Shown here one piece after another: positions 11,072 through 21,599 of a stretch of 64,000 nucleotides of DNA; the first letter of the stretch is position 1, and every line of letters starts with the position of its first letter. Where the stretch lies: positions 6,940,873 through 7,004,872 of the forward strand of contig CM046853.1 in NCBI GenBank assembly GCA_025617745.1, read 5' to 3'. Source of the stretch: Heliocidaris erythrogramma (lineage: Eukaryota; Echinodermata; Echinoidea; Camarodonta; Echinometridae). The notes beneath the pieces were generated by a model, which saw only the letters and a list, made by a program, of their open reading frames with translations, was not told the DNA's origin and ran no database searches. A program made the position numbers and the translations under genes.

Positions 11072-12320
11072 TTTCGGGTAGTTTTTTTATGTCAAGATCA
11101 TGCTTGTCCGTTTGAAGAAAAAAATGTCATTATTTTACCCTCTCCTCCTATTCATCCAACCACCCGTCCCAATGCCACCAACAGACTGATCAGTTAGGAA
11201 TAATTGGCGGAGTATAAGCGCACCATAAATTGACGCCATAAAACTACACATGCACAAATTAAGTCAAACGGGTGGGTAAATCAGCATTTTCTTTTTTTTT
11301 TTAACTTGACATTTGGAATACCCTTGTAATAATACAGCAATGTCCTCTGAGACAGCTCCCATATTTAGTTTGAGCCCTCTATCCACAAGCCCTCTTTAAG
11401 TACATGATTAAGAAAGTCTACAGGGGTTTGAGAGTTTTTAAAGCTGATGAAAAGTGACCCTCTTGTATATTAGAGAGTTGTATACTTAATTTCATCGTAA
11501 GAGGTTTAGAATATTGTCAAATTCCGCTCACTAGTACCAAACAAAGAAAAGAAAGTTCTCATGGATCTCATCTATATCTCGTTAGCAGCGTTTTGATTGA
11601 AGGCGTCGTAATGACAATAACTTTACAAGGAGAAAGGAAATCACGATACGTCCAGGCTCTTTACAACTCATTCCCAGTTGGCTAAAAATGAGCAAATCAT
11701 TCTAGAAAAATAACCTCTTGAAGGACATTTCAACATCAATTCAAAGTTCCGGTCCAGCCACTAATATCATATTCACCTTCTCATTTTTTCCCCCTGTCGC
11801 TATTTTCTTCTATTTATCTTCTTTTTTTGTCTAGTAGGTCATATAGGCTATGCCTAATTCCTTTCAGGTATTCCCTGTATTTTTCTTACTCGAGTCTTGG
11901 TTATATTGTATAAGGCAAGATGAAGGACCCCAAGGAAGAACAGTAATGCTTTATAAACATTGCTGAATTGGGCTTTTCCTCCGATTTTAATTGAAAGAAG
12001 AAAATTCCTTCGAAAATATTTCCATAATGATTATGAATACGTATAATGATATTAATCCCTTCTCCCCTCGCCCTGAGGGTGATGGGATGACAATGGAATG
12101 GGGGAAACTGGATGGGGGGGGGGGGGGAGTCAATCCGTCGGTCCTCCCAAGACCCATATAAGGGGGCCATAATCCCCCTGAAAATAAAATGACAAATTCA
12201 TTTTTTCTCATTATTGCATCCTTTACAGGGGACGTACCGCTAATTATGGATGTTACTCTGAGTATTAATAAACCACAGAAACATGGCAAGATCAAATCGC
12301 TCCCTCTAGGTCTATGCGCT
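11072..12320. other. Non-coding stretch between first-exon copies 1psi and 1b
   Basis: No exon-like sequence is visible. It contains poly-T and poly-G runs (G run about 12113-12127). Overlapping short open frames around 11.9-12.3 kb are compositional and resemble no family. Confidence 0.4.
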
Positions 12321-12321
12321 T

Positions 12322-12545
12322 CCAAATGACTTTGGATATTATTACCCTGGATTTAGCTCCGGCAACCGTAGCGCTCAGTGCATTCGAGGAATAAATCCTA
12401 CCTGGTACCCACTTACTACACCTGGGTCGAGTATGGCAAATGTAGATTAATGTCTTGCCGAAGGACGTTGGTGCTGCAGCAGGGATGGTAGAGGAGGAGT
12501 AGGGGAGTATAGGAGCAGGGGAGTATAGGAGCAGGGGAGTAGGTG
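12322..12545 (-). repeat. SINE fragment followed by a short tandem repeat
   Basis: 12322-12472 matches the body of the tRNA-derived SINE seen in full at 57.36 kb. Shared blocks are TTACCCTGG, 'ggtaccc...cacctgggtcgag' and 'gcaaatgtagattaatgtcttgcc'; these appear reversed relative to that copy, so this copy is on the minus strand. It is followed by three copies of a 17-bp unit (approximately aggggagtataggagc, 12497-12545). Its tRNA-like head is not preserved. Confidence 0.6.
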
Positions 12546-13426
12546 GAGTAGACTCTACTCGACGTAAGCGCACGCTCGCGCGGAATCGCGGTCCCGCGCA
12601 GGCATCTTCATGTTATCCTTCATTTCCTTCATACTACTTAAATGTTGACTTATAGAATGTCAGATAAAGTTCTTTGAGATTAATTTTTTTACTTTATAGC
12701 TGTACACAGTTTATTTTTCAGGTGATTGGTTCACTTTACCTCTTACTGAAACTAGATTCAGTGATTCGCCATTCTAATGTTTTATCAGTACTCGGTTTTT
12801 CGTCTTTCTGACAATTATATAATAAACTTACATTGCCCCCATAATAGCTCGGTAAAACGGCTAATATGCAACTCAACTGCCTAGAAAGCATCGGCTTTTA
12901 CTATTTTTTGTTTGTTGTTTTTGTTTGTTTGTTTGTTTTGTTTTTAAGTTGTCAAGATAGATCATCAGATAAATTTCATAGTCTCAGATTTCGGCGTCCA
13001 GAAAGTGCGTGTGCCTTTAATAAGGAGATATAAAATGTATTTTCAAATAACTAAAAAAAAAATTCATCCTAAATCTTCCACTTAAATATCCCTTTTAATC
13101 ACCACAGAATTTATTTGCTATTATCCGTTGCTATTCGAAAAAACGTCATTTAGTATTAATTAAGGTATATACCTGACTTTCACTTTTTTTCATGTATTTT
13201 TCACTTTTTGCAAAGACAACTCTCTGATTATACAGACACACATTTTTACAAAGCGAGTCAACGGGGTTACATGCCGACATGACGCAATGTTTTAGGTCAT
13301 GAAAGTCGGTAATTGACAGTATATAGTCACAAAACAGAATTTTGTTCTATTACTTAATTGCAAATAAACTGAAGTAATTTTACCCCCTAAAACAATTTTC
13401 GGTTAAATTTATCTACTATTGGGTAA

Positions 13427-13552
13427 AGAGGGAACATGCACGATTGTTGGGTAAGTTTATCCAATATTGGGTAATTTTTTTACCCGATTTGGGGTACATT
13501 TGACTCATTATTGGACTAATGTTTACCCTAAAAACAAGCATGTTCCCTCTCT
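13427..13552. repeat. Short inverted-repeat element just downstream of exon 1b
   Basis: AGAGGGAACATGC near 13427 is matched by GCATGTTCCCTCT ending near 13552. The interior repeats 'ttgggtaa' and its complement several times. It lies about 50 bp from the exon 1b splice donor, so it is inside the presumed intron. Confidence 0.55.
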
Positions 13553-13599
13553 ATAGCTAATACTTCATGTATAGTAGACTTTTTTATATTATAACATAC

Positions 13600-14251
13600 C
13601 TCTTGCAGCTAAGACAGCGTCTTCTAATGCTTGCTTCGTGCTTTCGAAATTTGGTATGATGATTTCCCGATACGTGACTCCTATCTCATTGAATCGTTTT
13701 TTACTAGCTGAAACATGAACAATCTGATAACCTGTTCCTTTCCACAACCATGCAGCTGTTCTCCAGTTAAACTGCGTTACCAACGTCCCCACGGCCAAGC
13801 CATACCCTTCAGCTAAAATCAGTGTTGATCTAGTCAGGGTTTTATAAAATCGTTTTTCTGACACTGCTATTGAGGAGGTTAGTCCAGATAACACAGGGAT
13901 GTTCCAAATGGCACTCAATTCGGCAACACCCCTCATTAGACTGCTGCAAGAGGGTCCAACAAACACCGCAACTCGGCCATCACTATCGTAGTACTCTTTC
14001 GCAGCAATGGCGCTAGCTGTCAAACTGACGAAGCAACGACTTATATGACTATGGAGGATAATAGAGAAGTTACGATATTCGTGATCATCAACAAGGCGGT
14101 GGATCTCTTCGATGGCGAGTTCCAAGGCGGGGGCAATGTTAGATGCACTCATCTGTGGAATGACTCCATAAATGGCATGGATGTCAAGATTTATAGTTTG
14201 TGCAAAAGGTAAAACACAAACAACGTTCACTAAAATTGCAAACAGAAGCAT
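13600..14251 (-). CDS. Receptor guanylyl cyclase, alternative first exon copy 1b
   Basis: ATG at 14251; 217 codons plus one base to a consensus donor (AAGAG|GTATGT). Residues 1 to about 19 are a signal peptide rich in L, V and F. Then follow an ANF-receptor N-lobe: LELAIEEIHRLV (43-54), NFS sequon (61-63), Cys73, GPSC (99-102), VAELSAIWNIPVLSG (109-123) and TLTR (138-141). Length and motif order match copy 1a, but most residues between motifs differ. Donor phase (+1) is the same as in 1a and 1c. No exon 2-like sequence is visible between this exon and 3521 bp, so I infer direct splicing to the common exon 2. It could instead be a partial duplicate with no downstream partner. Confidence 0.82.
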
Positions 14252-14259
14252 TTTTTAAC

Positions 14260-16010
14260 CCTTTCAAATTTGTGAAGAAAACCCTGCGTCTTTTGATAAA
14301 CACACTAGCTTGACCAGAAGATTTGAGACACTAACTTCATTCCTGTAAATGAAATGTCGAATTAAAGAATGACCGTAAGCTTTATACTGACGGACAATAC
14401 CACTTTTAATGCAGGCCTTAAAATTCTCACGCACACAGAGTCGCTATTCGATAGTACGCAGCGAGAGATTTTGCAGGATTGAGGCTATAGAACGATATAT
14501 GTACAATGAGTGGACGAAATCCTGTTACCTAAAGTTCAAGCTAATTCCCTTGAGATCTTGAGTATGCTTGAGCCTATAATTATCGTTTGAAGTTGTCTTT
14601 TAAATGTTTTTTACGGAAGCGTTTAGTATTTCATGGTTAAATATAAATAATTTCAGTTAATCATAAAAGATTCATGAATAAATTCAGCTCACTCAAACGC
14701 AAATAAACAAAAAAGTTTAAGTTTTATTTATTTGATTTAGATCTTGTTTTTTTCGCGAAAGTTCAAGTTGGAAGTCAAAATGAACGAAATTTTGTTTTGT
14801 GATAGTACACCCTGGTAGGTTGAAGTTTGAAATTTATTTGTTCCACTTTTACATCAAAAACGAATCAGATTTTATAAGCGTAAGTGTTAACTTCAAAAGA
14901 TACGGGTAAAGAACTCATTCAATGTACGGTAAAAAGGTAGAATCCAATGGCAAAAGAGAAGAAAATGTAGGATGTGCCAAGCCTAAATAAAAAACAGGGC
15001 TTGTAAATGATTAGGCTCCCGGGTAGAGTAATATTATAAGTAATTCATCTGAGGCTGTTCTGTCGAATTTGGCACATCTCCCCTGAATTAATGCCGGGGC
15101 TGGCATTTTAACTATTTAGCTATTTTGAGGTGCTGGCGGCCATCTTGGACGCCATTTTGAAAATAATCACTTTCCGGAAGTCGGATCAAACACCCCCGGA
15201 AACCGTTGAAAACCTTTTATTGCAATGTTCTGTGTTATACATGAAAAAAAAAAACTCAGTGTTATACATGACTTACTAAATTGGAATGTTTTGTATGCAT
15301 TTTTGTCATACAAGCAACTTTTCTCATTTATAAAATGTTAATATTGAAATGTTTAGCATAATCCGTTGTTTACCAATCATATTGATTCTAGCCATTGACA
15401 TTCCTTTCAACTTCAGTTCATTTTTTGAAAGCTTTTTTAATGTTCCTGATTTATTTCTATTTAGCAACCTTGATTTTATTTATTTTAGAACTTAAGTTTG
15501 AATTTAACTATAATTTATTTCAATCGAAAACATATAATTGAGGTCACTTGGTAATGTATTCAATTTAAATTCCTAAAAATGAAAGCATTTCAATCTCAGT
15601 TAATCAACTTAGGTGAAAAACATTTTAAGGCATTTTAAAGTTATGTTATATACGGTATTGTATTTTCTTCTTGTTTTAAAACATTTAATCTGTATAGTAA
15701 AACAACAGCCTTGTATCATTTTTTAAAATCCTTTAGTTTAAATTTGACACAATTCTTCATTGTTCTAACCTACCTGATAATTTCATTCTCTGCAGAATAA
15801 ATTTTTGTTCCCCTATCAATTATTTCCTGTAGCCTGCAAGATTATCCAACTAGATGATGATATCATAAAAGTATATTCACTATGCTACTGAGGTTAAAAT
15901 TGCATTTCTATTTTGTATTTTGACTTACTGATTCCTATAACTTTTACCATTTGTAGCATATTTATTGTAATAATTGTATATTTTTAAAGCGTGATTGCCT
16001 TATTTTTTAA
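14260..16010. other. Non-coding stretch between first-exon copies 1b and 1c
   Basis: AT-rich sequence with no exon-like segment and no copy of receptor exons 2-5. Around 15.12-15.18 kb is a short CpG-containing stretch ('ggcggccatcttggacgcc') of the type common in unclassified dispersed repeats. Its 3' part may be untranslated sequence of the LINE tail that follows. Confidence 0.4.
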
Positions 16011-16019
16011 TTTGTACAA

Positions 16020-16080
16020 CTGTCACGCTTCAGCCATCGGGCTGCGATGACAGGTCATGTTCAAATAAATCGTGAATTGA
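16020..16080 (+). mobile_element. LINE 3' tail with stem-loop
   Basis: A hairpin (CTGTCA...TGACAG, 16020-16053, with inner CAGCC/GGCTG pairing) is followed by short AT-rich repeats around 'aaatcgtgaattgaaattgaa'. A 3' stem-loop with a short repeated tail is the usual terminus of CR1/L2-type LINEs. No coding part is attached. Confidence 0.5.
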
Positions 16081-16224
16081 AATTGAACTAGGCGCATTGT
16101 TACGTACGTATAAACTATTTGTGCATTGTCTTGGAAACGCTACAAGGATACAATTTTGTCATAATCTGATATAATCACTTGATAAAGGCACTAGGAAGTG
16201 TCGAAAATTCGTGACAGAAACAAA

Positions 16225-16990
16225 TAAACGTTGGATTTCGGCCCGAAATACTGGAACTCACTTAGCAGCGATATAATCAACTCCCAAAGTCTCAACTGTT
16301 TCAAAAGCATGTTGAAGAAACATCTTCTTCAACTATATCACATAAATATTTTAAAAAAATCTTCTTCAACTATATACGATGAATTCAAACTGAGCGAGCA
16401 GGACCCACCTCTCTCTTTCTCTCTCTCCATCTCCCTCTCTCTTCTCTGTTTTAGGTCAGTGGTTTTACTCCCTTTTCACCCCTTCCTTTTCCTGCCTTCT
16501 CTCTTCCTTCTTCTCACACACATGCACACTCATTATCTTTCATTTTCCTCCTTCCTCCACCCTCCTTCACTTCATTTTCTTTTGTTTCCACGGTCTTCCA
16601 CTTCCACTTTACTTTCACACTTCTTGTGGGTTGAGGCAATAGTCCTTCTACCTCAACTCACTTATCAATTCTCTCTTATCAATAATTCGCTGATGCTTTA
16701 TGAATTTAATATTATTGAACGACCCATTCGTGATTAAGTTATATAAGTTTTTGGAGATGTAATATACAAGCTTTGCTTTTAAACATGTCCAGCTGTTTTC
16801 AACATCACTTAATAGGCCAATATTTGTGCATCATATTTTTTTACTTATTTGATATTGTGCCCATATCTATGGAAAAACATCATTGTTATATTTTTTTGTT
16901 ATTGTATTCATTTTATGTTATGCACTAGAGTATTATGTTAATTATGTTAATATGATTGAAAACAGTCAATAAAATCTGAAATATGAATCT
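16225..16990 (+). mobile_element. CR1/jockey-like LINE, C-terminal end of reverse transcriptase ORF plus 3' UTR
   Basis: Codons from about 16231 read FGPKYWNSL, then SLNCFKSMLKKHLL. This is the conserved last segment ('GPKxWNxLP...L..FKxxLKxxL') of the LINE ORF2 proteins seen more fully at 36.4 and 50.9 kb. Upstream RT motifs are missing, so the copy is severely 5'-truncated. The following CT-rich stretch and AT-rich tail up to about 16990 fit a 3' UTR. It lies between receptor first-exon copies 1b and 1c. Confidence 0.7.
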
Positions 16991-17222
16991 GAACGTATAC
17001 CCTTCTAAAGATTATACCACAAATGGGCTACAGACAACGAGACCGATATCCGGTCTCGCGGGCCTTCTGACTATATCACACCGACATTGTCGTTATCGTG
17101 GGCTGTCGGTCTACTGGGATGTCCCAACACGAATGAAGTTCAAATAACTTTATCGTGGGAGCAAATTAGTCTAAACTTATTACACAGATTGTTACTTTCA
17201 GATATTCTGATGGCACTCTTAC

Positions 17223-17871
17223 CTCTTGAATTGATAATGGCTTTGTCAAGAGCCATCCATGGATGCTGAAAATTTGTCAACTTCAACCGATGAAAAGAGA
17301 AATCGTTTTTCACCAATTTCGGCATCAATTCTTCGATACCATCTGTAATTGCTCCCCAATAGCCATACTCAGCACCTTGTATCCAAGAGCAAACTTTCCA
17401 TCCAAAGAAGTTCATAAGTTCCTCGAAGCAAGTGGCATACTGCTGGACCAGAAGCGATGTTCTAGTAAGAGTACTATATCGCTCCTTATTCGCCAGATCA
17501 AAACCTGGTGCTCCTCCTGTGATCAGAGGAAGGTTCCAAGCGGCTGCTAGATCGGCTATGCCTAAAATGGACTTAATACAACCTGGTCCAATAAACGCCG
17601 CTACTTTACGGGTATGGTAGGCGTCAGCGGCAAGGGCAGGACCGACAACAGGGTGTTTGGCGTAGCAAGAGAAGCGATATCGAGTGTACCTAATCGTTAA
17701 GTTATTAAGTTTTCCATCGTGGACAAGCTCCTCTATTTTGAGTTTGGCAATGTCAATTGAAGGTACGATTGAACTTTCCTGATAGTCACTCACTAATCCT
17801 TCCAGAACGATTTCTATTCCAACAACTATTGGAAAAGAATAAACACTCCAAAAGAGAACTGATATCATCAT
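17223..17871 (-). CDS. Receptor guanylyl cyclase, alternative first exon copy 1c
   Basis: Opens with ATG at 17871; 216 codons plus one base to a strong donor (CAAGAG|GTAAGAG). Signal peptide about residues 1-18. ANF-receptor N-lobe: IDIAKLKIEELV (39-50), NLT sequon (57-59), Cys69, GPGC (95-98), ADLAAAWNLPLITGG (106-120), TLTR (134-137) and FFGWK (155-159). These look closer to the general membrane guanylyl cyclase consensus than those of copies 1a and 1b. Donor phase (+1) is identical to the other copies and fits the common exon 2. The frame also runs into the intron up to 17140; that extension is not family-like and is not annotated. Confidence 0.82.
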
Positions 17872-18323
17872 TTTCTTAGTATTTTCTCTTTTGAATCTGA
17901 ACCAAACAAAATATCATATGTTCTATTCGTAATTCACCGCTTCAAGATACACGTAGTCGTGGCACTAACAGCTAATGACGACTGATCCGTCTTAAAGTCT
18001 GTGTTAATGACAACAGAATACTATCAGGAGATGCTTTGAGTTCTCAGTGAAGAATAGTGGAATTGTATTCATGGTGAGATAAGGGATTCTACAGAAGCGA
18101 CTTGAGTGATACGTCAGATTCTATGTCAAATATAGCATGCAAACAGTCCAATGGTATTGCCTTCATTGTTATCGATTCCTGCACAATGTTGATGAAACTA
18201 ATATCTTATTTACGTGAAATAAACAAAGTTAGCAGTTCATATACACATAAAATAATTATAATAACGCATTATCAAATTTCTATAAGATGGTTGTATAAAC
18301 AGAGTAAAGAGAAACAAACAGAG

Positions 18324-19302
18324 GGCTTAATCCGAAAGGGTGGGTAGCGTCGCGTCGCGTCGCGTTGACCAGCCCCCCCCCCCCGGTTTTGTCGAAAGGG
18401 TGTTGACTTTTTTCTAAATATTATTATTATCATTATCAGGGGCGGATCCAGGATTTTGTAAAAGTGGGGGGGGGGCAGAAATGCAGAGCTGTCGTCAGGG
18501 GCGGATCCAGGATTTTGTAAAAAGGGGCACAGAAATGCAGGTCTGTCATCAGGGGCGGATCAAAGATTTTGCAAAAAAGGGGGCACAGAAATGCAGGGCT
18601 GTCATCAGGGACAGGATTTTTGTAAAGGGGGGGGGGGGCACAGATATGCAGGGCTGTCAGCTTTTGAGGGAGAACCTTATTTTTAATCGTTCATGGGAGG
18701 GGGGAGTGGCGAGAATTTTTTTCCGCCAGCCCTCCAAAAGTCGCTCAGTGAAGGGATGGGGGTATCAGATTTTACGGGTCCACTTTTCCTCCCATAATTC
18801 TCTGACAGGCAACATAAAGTGTTATCAGTTTTAAAGGGGGGGGGGGACAAAGCATACCTTTCTTTCAAAAGGAGGGGGCCGGGATTCGTAAATCTGCTAC
18901 TGTCATTGCAGAAAACTTGCATTTGGATTTTTTCAATCATTGAAAAAAATTCCTGGATCCGCCCCTGATGACAGCCCTGCATTTCTGTGCCCCCCCCCCT
19001 TTACAAAATCGAGGATCCGCCCCTGATGACAGCCCTGTATTTCTGTGCCCCCCCCCTTTTTTTTTACAAAATCCTGGATCCGCCCCTGATGACAGACCTG
19101 CATTTCTGTTTGCCCCCCCCCCCCCTTACTTTTTTTTACAAAATCCTGGATCCGCCCATGATAATGATAATAATAATAACAATACATGTATTTAGAAAAA
19201 GTCAACGCACCCTTTCGGCAAAACCGGGGGTGCTTTGGTCGAATGGTGGCGTTCCAGTCAACGCGACGCGACGCGACGCTACCCAGCCTTTCGGCCTAAG
19301 CC
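18324..19302. mobile_element. Foldback element with 9-bp target duplication (Mutator-like), loop filled with hAT-type ends
   Basis: The left end GGCTTAATCCGAAAGG is matched by an inverted right end whose complement is GGCTTAGGCCGAAAGG. Both arms (about 140 bp) carry a GCGTC tandem repeat, a C- or G-rich tract, 'gtcaac' and a TAT/ATA stretch. The direct repeat CAAACAGAG flanks both sides (18315-18323 and 19303-19311). Nine-base duplications with long inverted arms are typical of Mutator-like elements. The loop contains repeated units beginning CAGGGGCGGATCCAGGATTTTG: about four forward (from 18440) and about four reversed (to 19160). Between them is the core of a hAT MITE related to 9389-9700. 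Open frames here are artefacts of the repeats. Confidence 0.72.
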
Positions 19303-19349
19303 CAAACAGAGACCCTTCAAAAAAATTTGTACGAAAGTATAGTATTGTA

Positions 19350-21110
19350 GAAAATGCCTGGCCTTACGACCGGCTGCCGACTTCTGACAGCCAAAGAAAA
19401 GCTGCCACCACCGACAACCAATCTCCAAAAATATTGGGTTGCCGATCGGCGGATTGGCGCCGTTCGGTTGTAGGCTAATCATCTGTCACCAAAGACTGAT
19501 TGGCCATTGCTTGTAGGAACAGTCGTCAATTGATCGGCGATTATGAACAACTGGTCGTAGAGTGATGGGTGATGTTCTTACGACAATCGGCGATATACGT
19601 GAAGACTATAAATCACTGGTGCAAAAGTGTCTAATTATTATAATTATATTTATCTATTTATGCCTGCAAGTTATGATGAATAGGTCACCAATAATGCAAT
19701 ACATGAATAATAAATAATTGTATGGATTCAAATTAAAGGATGTATATGAGGTTGTCTGGACAAATTACTCATATTTAACAAGCTCATGAAGAGGAAACAA
19801 CTCGATATGGCTCTCCCATTTCTTCCGCCGGCTTAAAAATATGTAGTCGATATAAAAATCATCTCTTATAGAAGGTCATGGTCTCACTGACCTTCCTACA
19901 GGTTGCCGACTTCCGACAACCACTGGTCGGTAGTTAGTTATCAGATATCGCAAAGAGGTTTTTGTCAGTTTATAAACTTAGGTTGTCAGGGGTTGGCGAC
20001 TGGCTGTCGGAGCAATTTGGTCAGCTGGAAGTTTGAGCAATGGTCTCACTGGCCTTTCGACCAGTTGCCGACTTTCGACAACCACTGGTCCGCAGTTGGT
20101 TGTCTGAGATCTCAAAGAGTTTTTCGTCAATCTTTATTTGGTTGTCAGCAATCGGCTGAGGTCGGCAATTGATCACAGAATAATAAACGACCATTCGCCT
20201 ATTCATTCCCAAACCAGCACCGACAGCAGTAATCAACACCATCCCAAAGACTTACATGAAATCAACTCAAGGGTAATCGTGGTTGTATTGTCTATTGAAA
20301 AATACGTTTGCTTCTGAAAGAGATGATTTGATATATGGTCCACATACTTTCAAGCCAACTGTAGGCATAGAAGAGCCATATTGTGCTGTTTCCTCTTCAT
20401 GAGCTTGTTAAATTTGAGTAATATATTCAGACAACCTCGAATACATCCTTGCTTTGCACCCATACAATTATGTATTATTTATGTAATTCATGTATTGCAA
20501 TAATGATATAGGTGAACTTTTCATCATAACCTGGCATGAATATATAATTCATACATTTCCACCAGTGATTCACACTATGAACACGATGACAAAGAGAGCG
20601 GACAAAATATACAGCTCCTCATTTTACCATCCACAATTGCTCTGTTAGACAAAAGAACATCCCTTCATTGCTATTATGTAAAATAAGTAGAACAGGTGAA
20701 TATGCATGTGACACCTGTTCTACATACTTTTCCATAATAGCAATGAAGGGATGTTCTATTGTCTACGAGAGCAATTGTGGAAGGTACAATGAGGAGCTGT
20801 ATATTTTGTCCGCTTCTTTGTTCGCCATGTTCATAGTGTCATAGCCTTCCCACGGGTATATCTCCGACTGCCGTAAGAACGTCAGCCATCAGCTAGTCTA
20901 CGACCCGTTGTTTATAATCGCCGAATTGACGACTTTCCTACAAGCGATGGCCAATCAGCCTTTGGTGATCTGCGATTGGCCTACAACCGATCGGCAACTA
21001 ATCGTGGACATATGTTTCTTGGTTTTCGATGGCCGCATCTTCGGGGTTTTTGTGGGTTTTGTTTTTGGTTGTCGGAAGTCGGCAAGCGGTCGTAAGGCCA
21101 ATGAAACTGA
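19350..21110. repeat. Large foldback system with interrupted right arm
   Basis: The left arm, about 19350-19830, recurs inverted at about 20385-21110; for example 'ccttacgaccgg...' against '...cggtcgtaagg', and the 'gaagaggaaaca' region at about 19790 against 20390. The right arm is longer because a separate hairpin is inserted in it (20572-20839). The central part has two direct copies of a roughly 100-bp block (19900 and 20062) starting 'gttgccgactt'. No coding capacity. Some termini (AGCC next to TTA/TAA) resemble the PIF/Harbinger elements at 40-43 kb, so this may be a Harbinger-derived MITE cluster. Confidence 0.6.
20572..20839. repeat. Nested hairpin element
   Basis: A near-perfect palindrome from ACACTATGAACA to TGTTCATAGTGT. 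Arms are about 120 bp with few mismatches, around a centre near 20705 (AACAGGTGAATATGCATGTGACACCTGTT). It interrupts the right arm of the surrounding foldback at a point where the left arm is continuous, which indicates a later insertion. Confidence 0.72.
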
Positions 21111-21580
21111 GGCTTAAGCAAAAAAACTTAGGCAATACAACAAAAAATGATTTCATGAAAGTCTTTGGGATGGTTTTGATTAACCGTTGGTTGTCGATGC
21201 TTGGTAATGGGTTGGGAATCAATCGGCGACTGGTCGTTTATTGTTGGACGATTATTCGCCGACCTTACCTTTAACCCAAATCAGCTCGGCGATGGTCGAC
21301 GAGCACAAAAAAATCATTCGGCGATCAGTCTGAGACCTGTTGTTCACCTTTAGAAAAACAAGAAAAACCTCCCCAAAACCATTTTGGTCGGCAAAAGGTT
21401 TTCGATGCAGCAGCTTAAACCTCCAGCCGACCAACATGTTCCCATAACCAATTGCCGATGGCTGACAACTAAATAAAGATTGACGAAAACCTCTTTGCGA
21501 TCTCAGACAACCAACTTCCGACCAGTGGTTGTCGGGAGTCGGCAACCGGTCGTAAGGCCAGTGAGACCATGGCTTAACTG
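21111..21580. repeat. Further copies of the foldback repeat
   Basis: 21130-21260 is an inverted copy of 20165-20280, and 21430-21576 is an inverted copy of 20040-20165. The unit ends 'gtcgtaaggccagtgagaccatggct' next to TAA, the same terminal pattern (AGCC...GGCT next to TAA/TTA) as the Harbinger elements downstream. No gene is present. Confidence 0.5.
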
Positions 21581-21599
21581 ATCTTTTTTGATAAAGTAA

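Noticed and set aside
17140-17222. Extension of the exon 1c reading frame beyond the donor
   Set aside because: Sequence after the GTAAGAG donor loses all similarity to the family and ends at a stop.
18440-19160. CRISPR-like regular repeats
   Set aside because: The repeats are transposon ends with poly-G variation inside a palindrome in an animal genome; no unique spacers.
18481-19482. Several overlapping open frames on both strands
   Set aside because: They read through the repeated hAT-end units of the foldback element and mirror each other.
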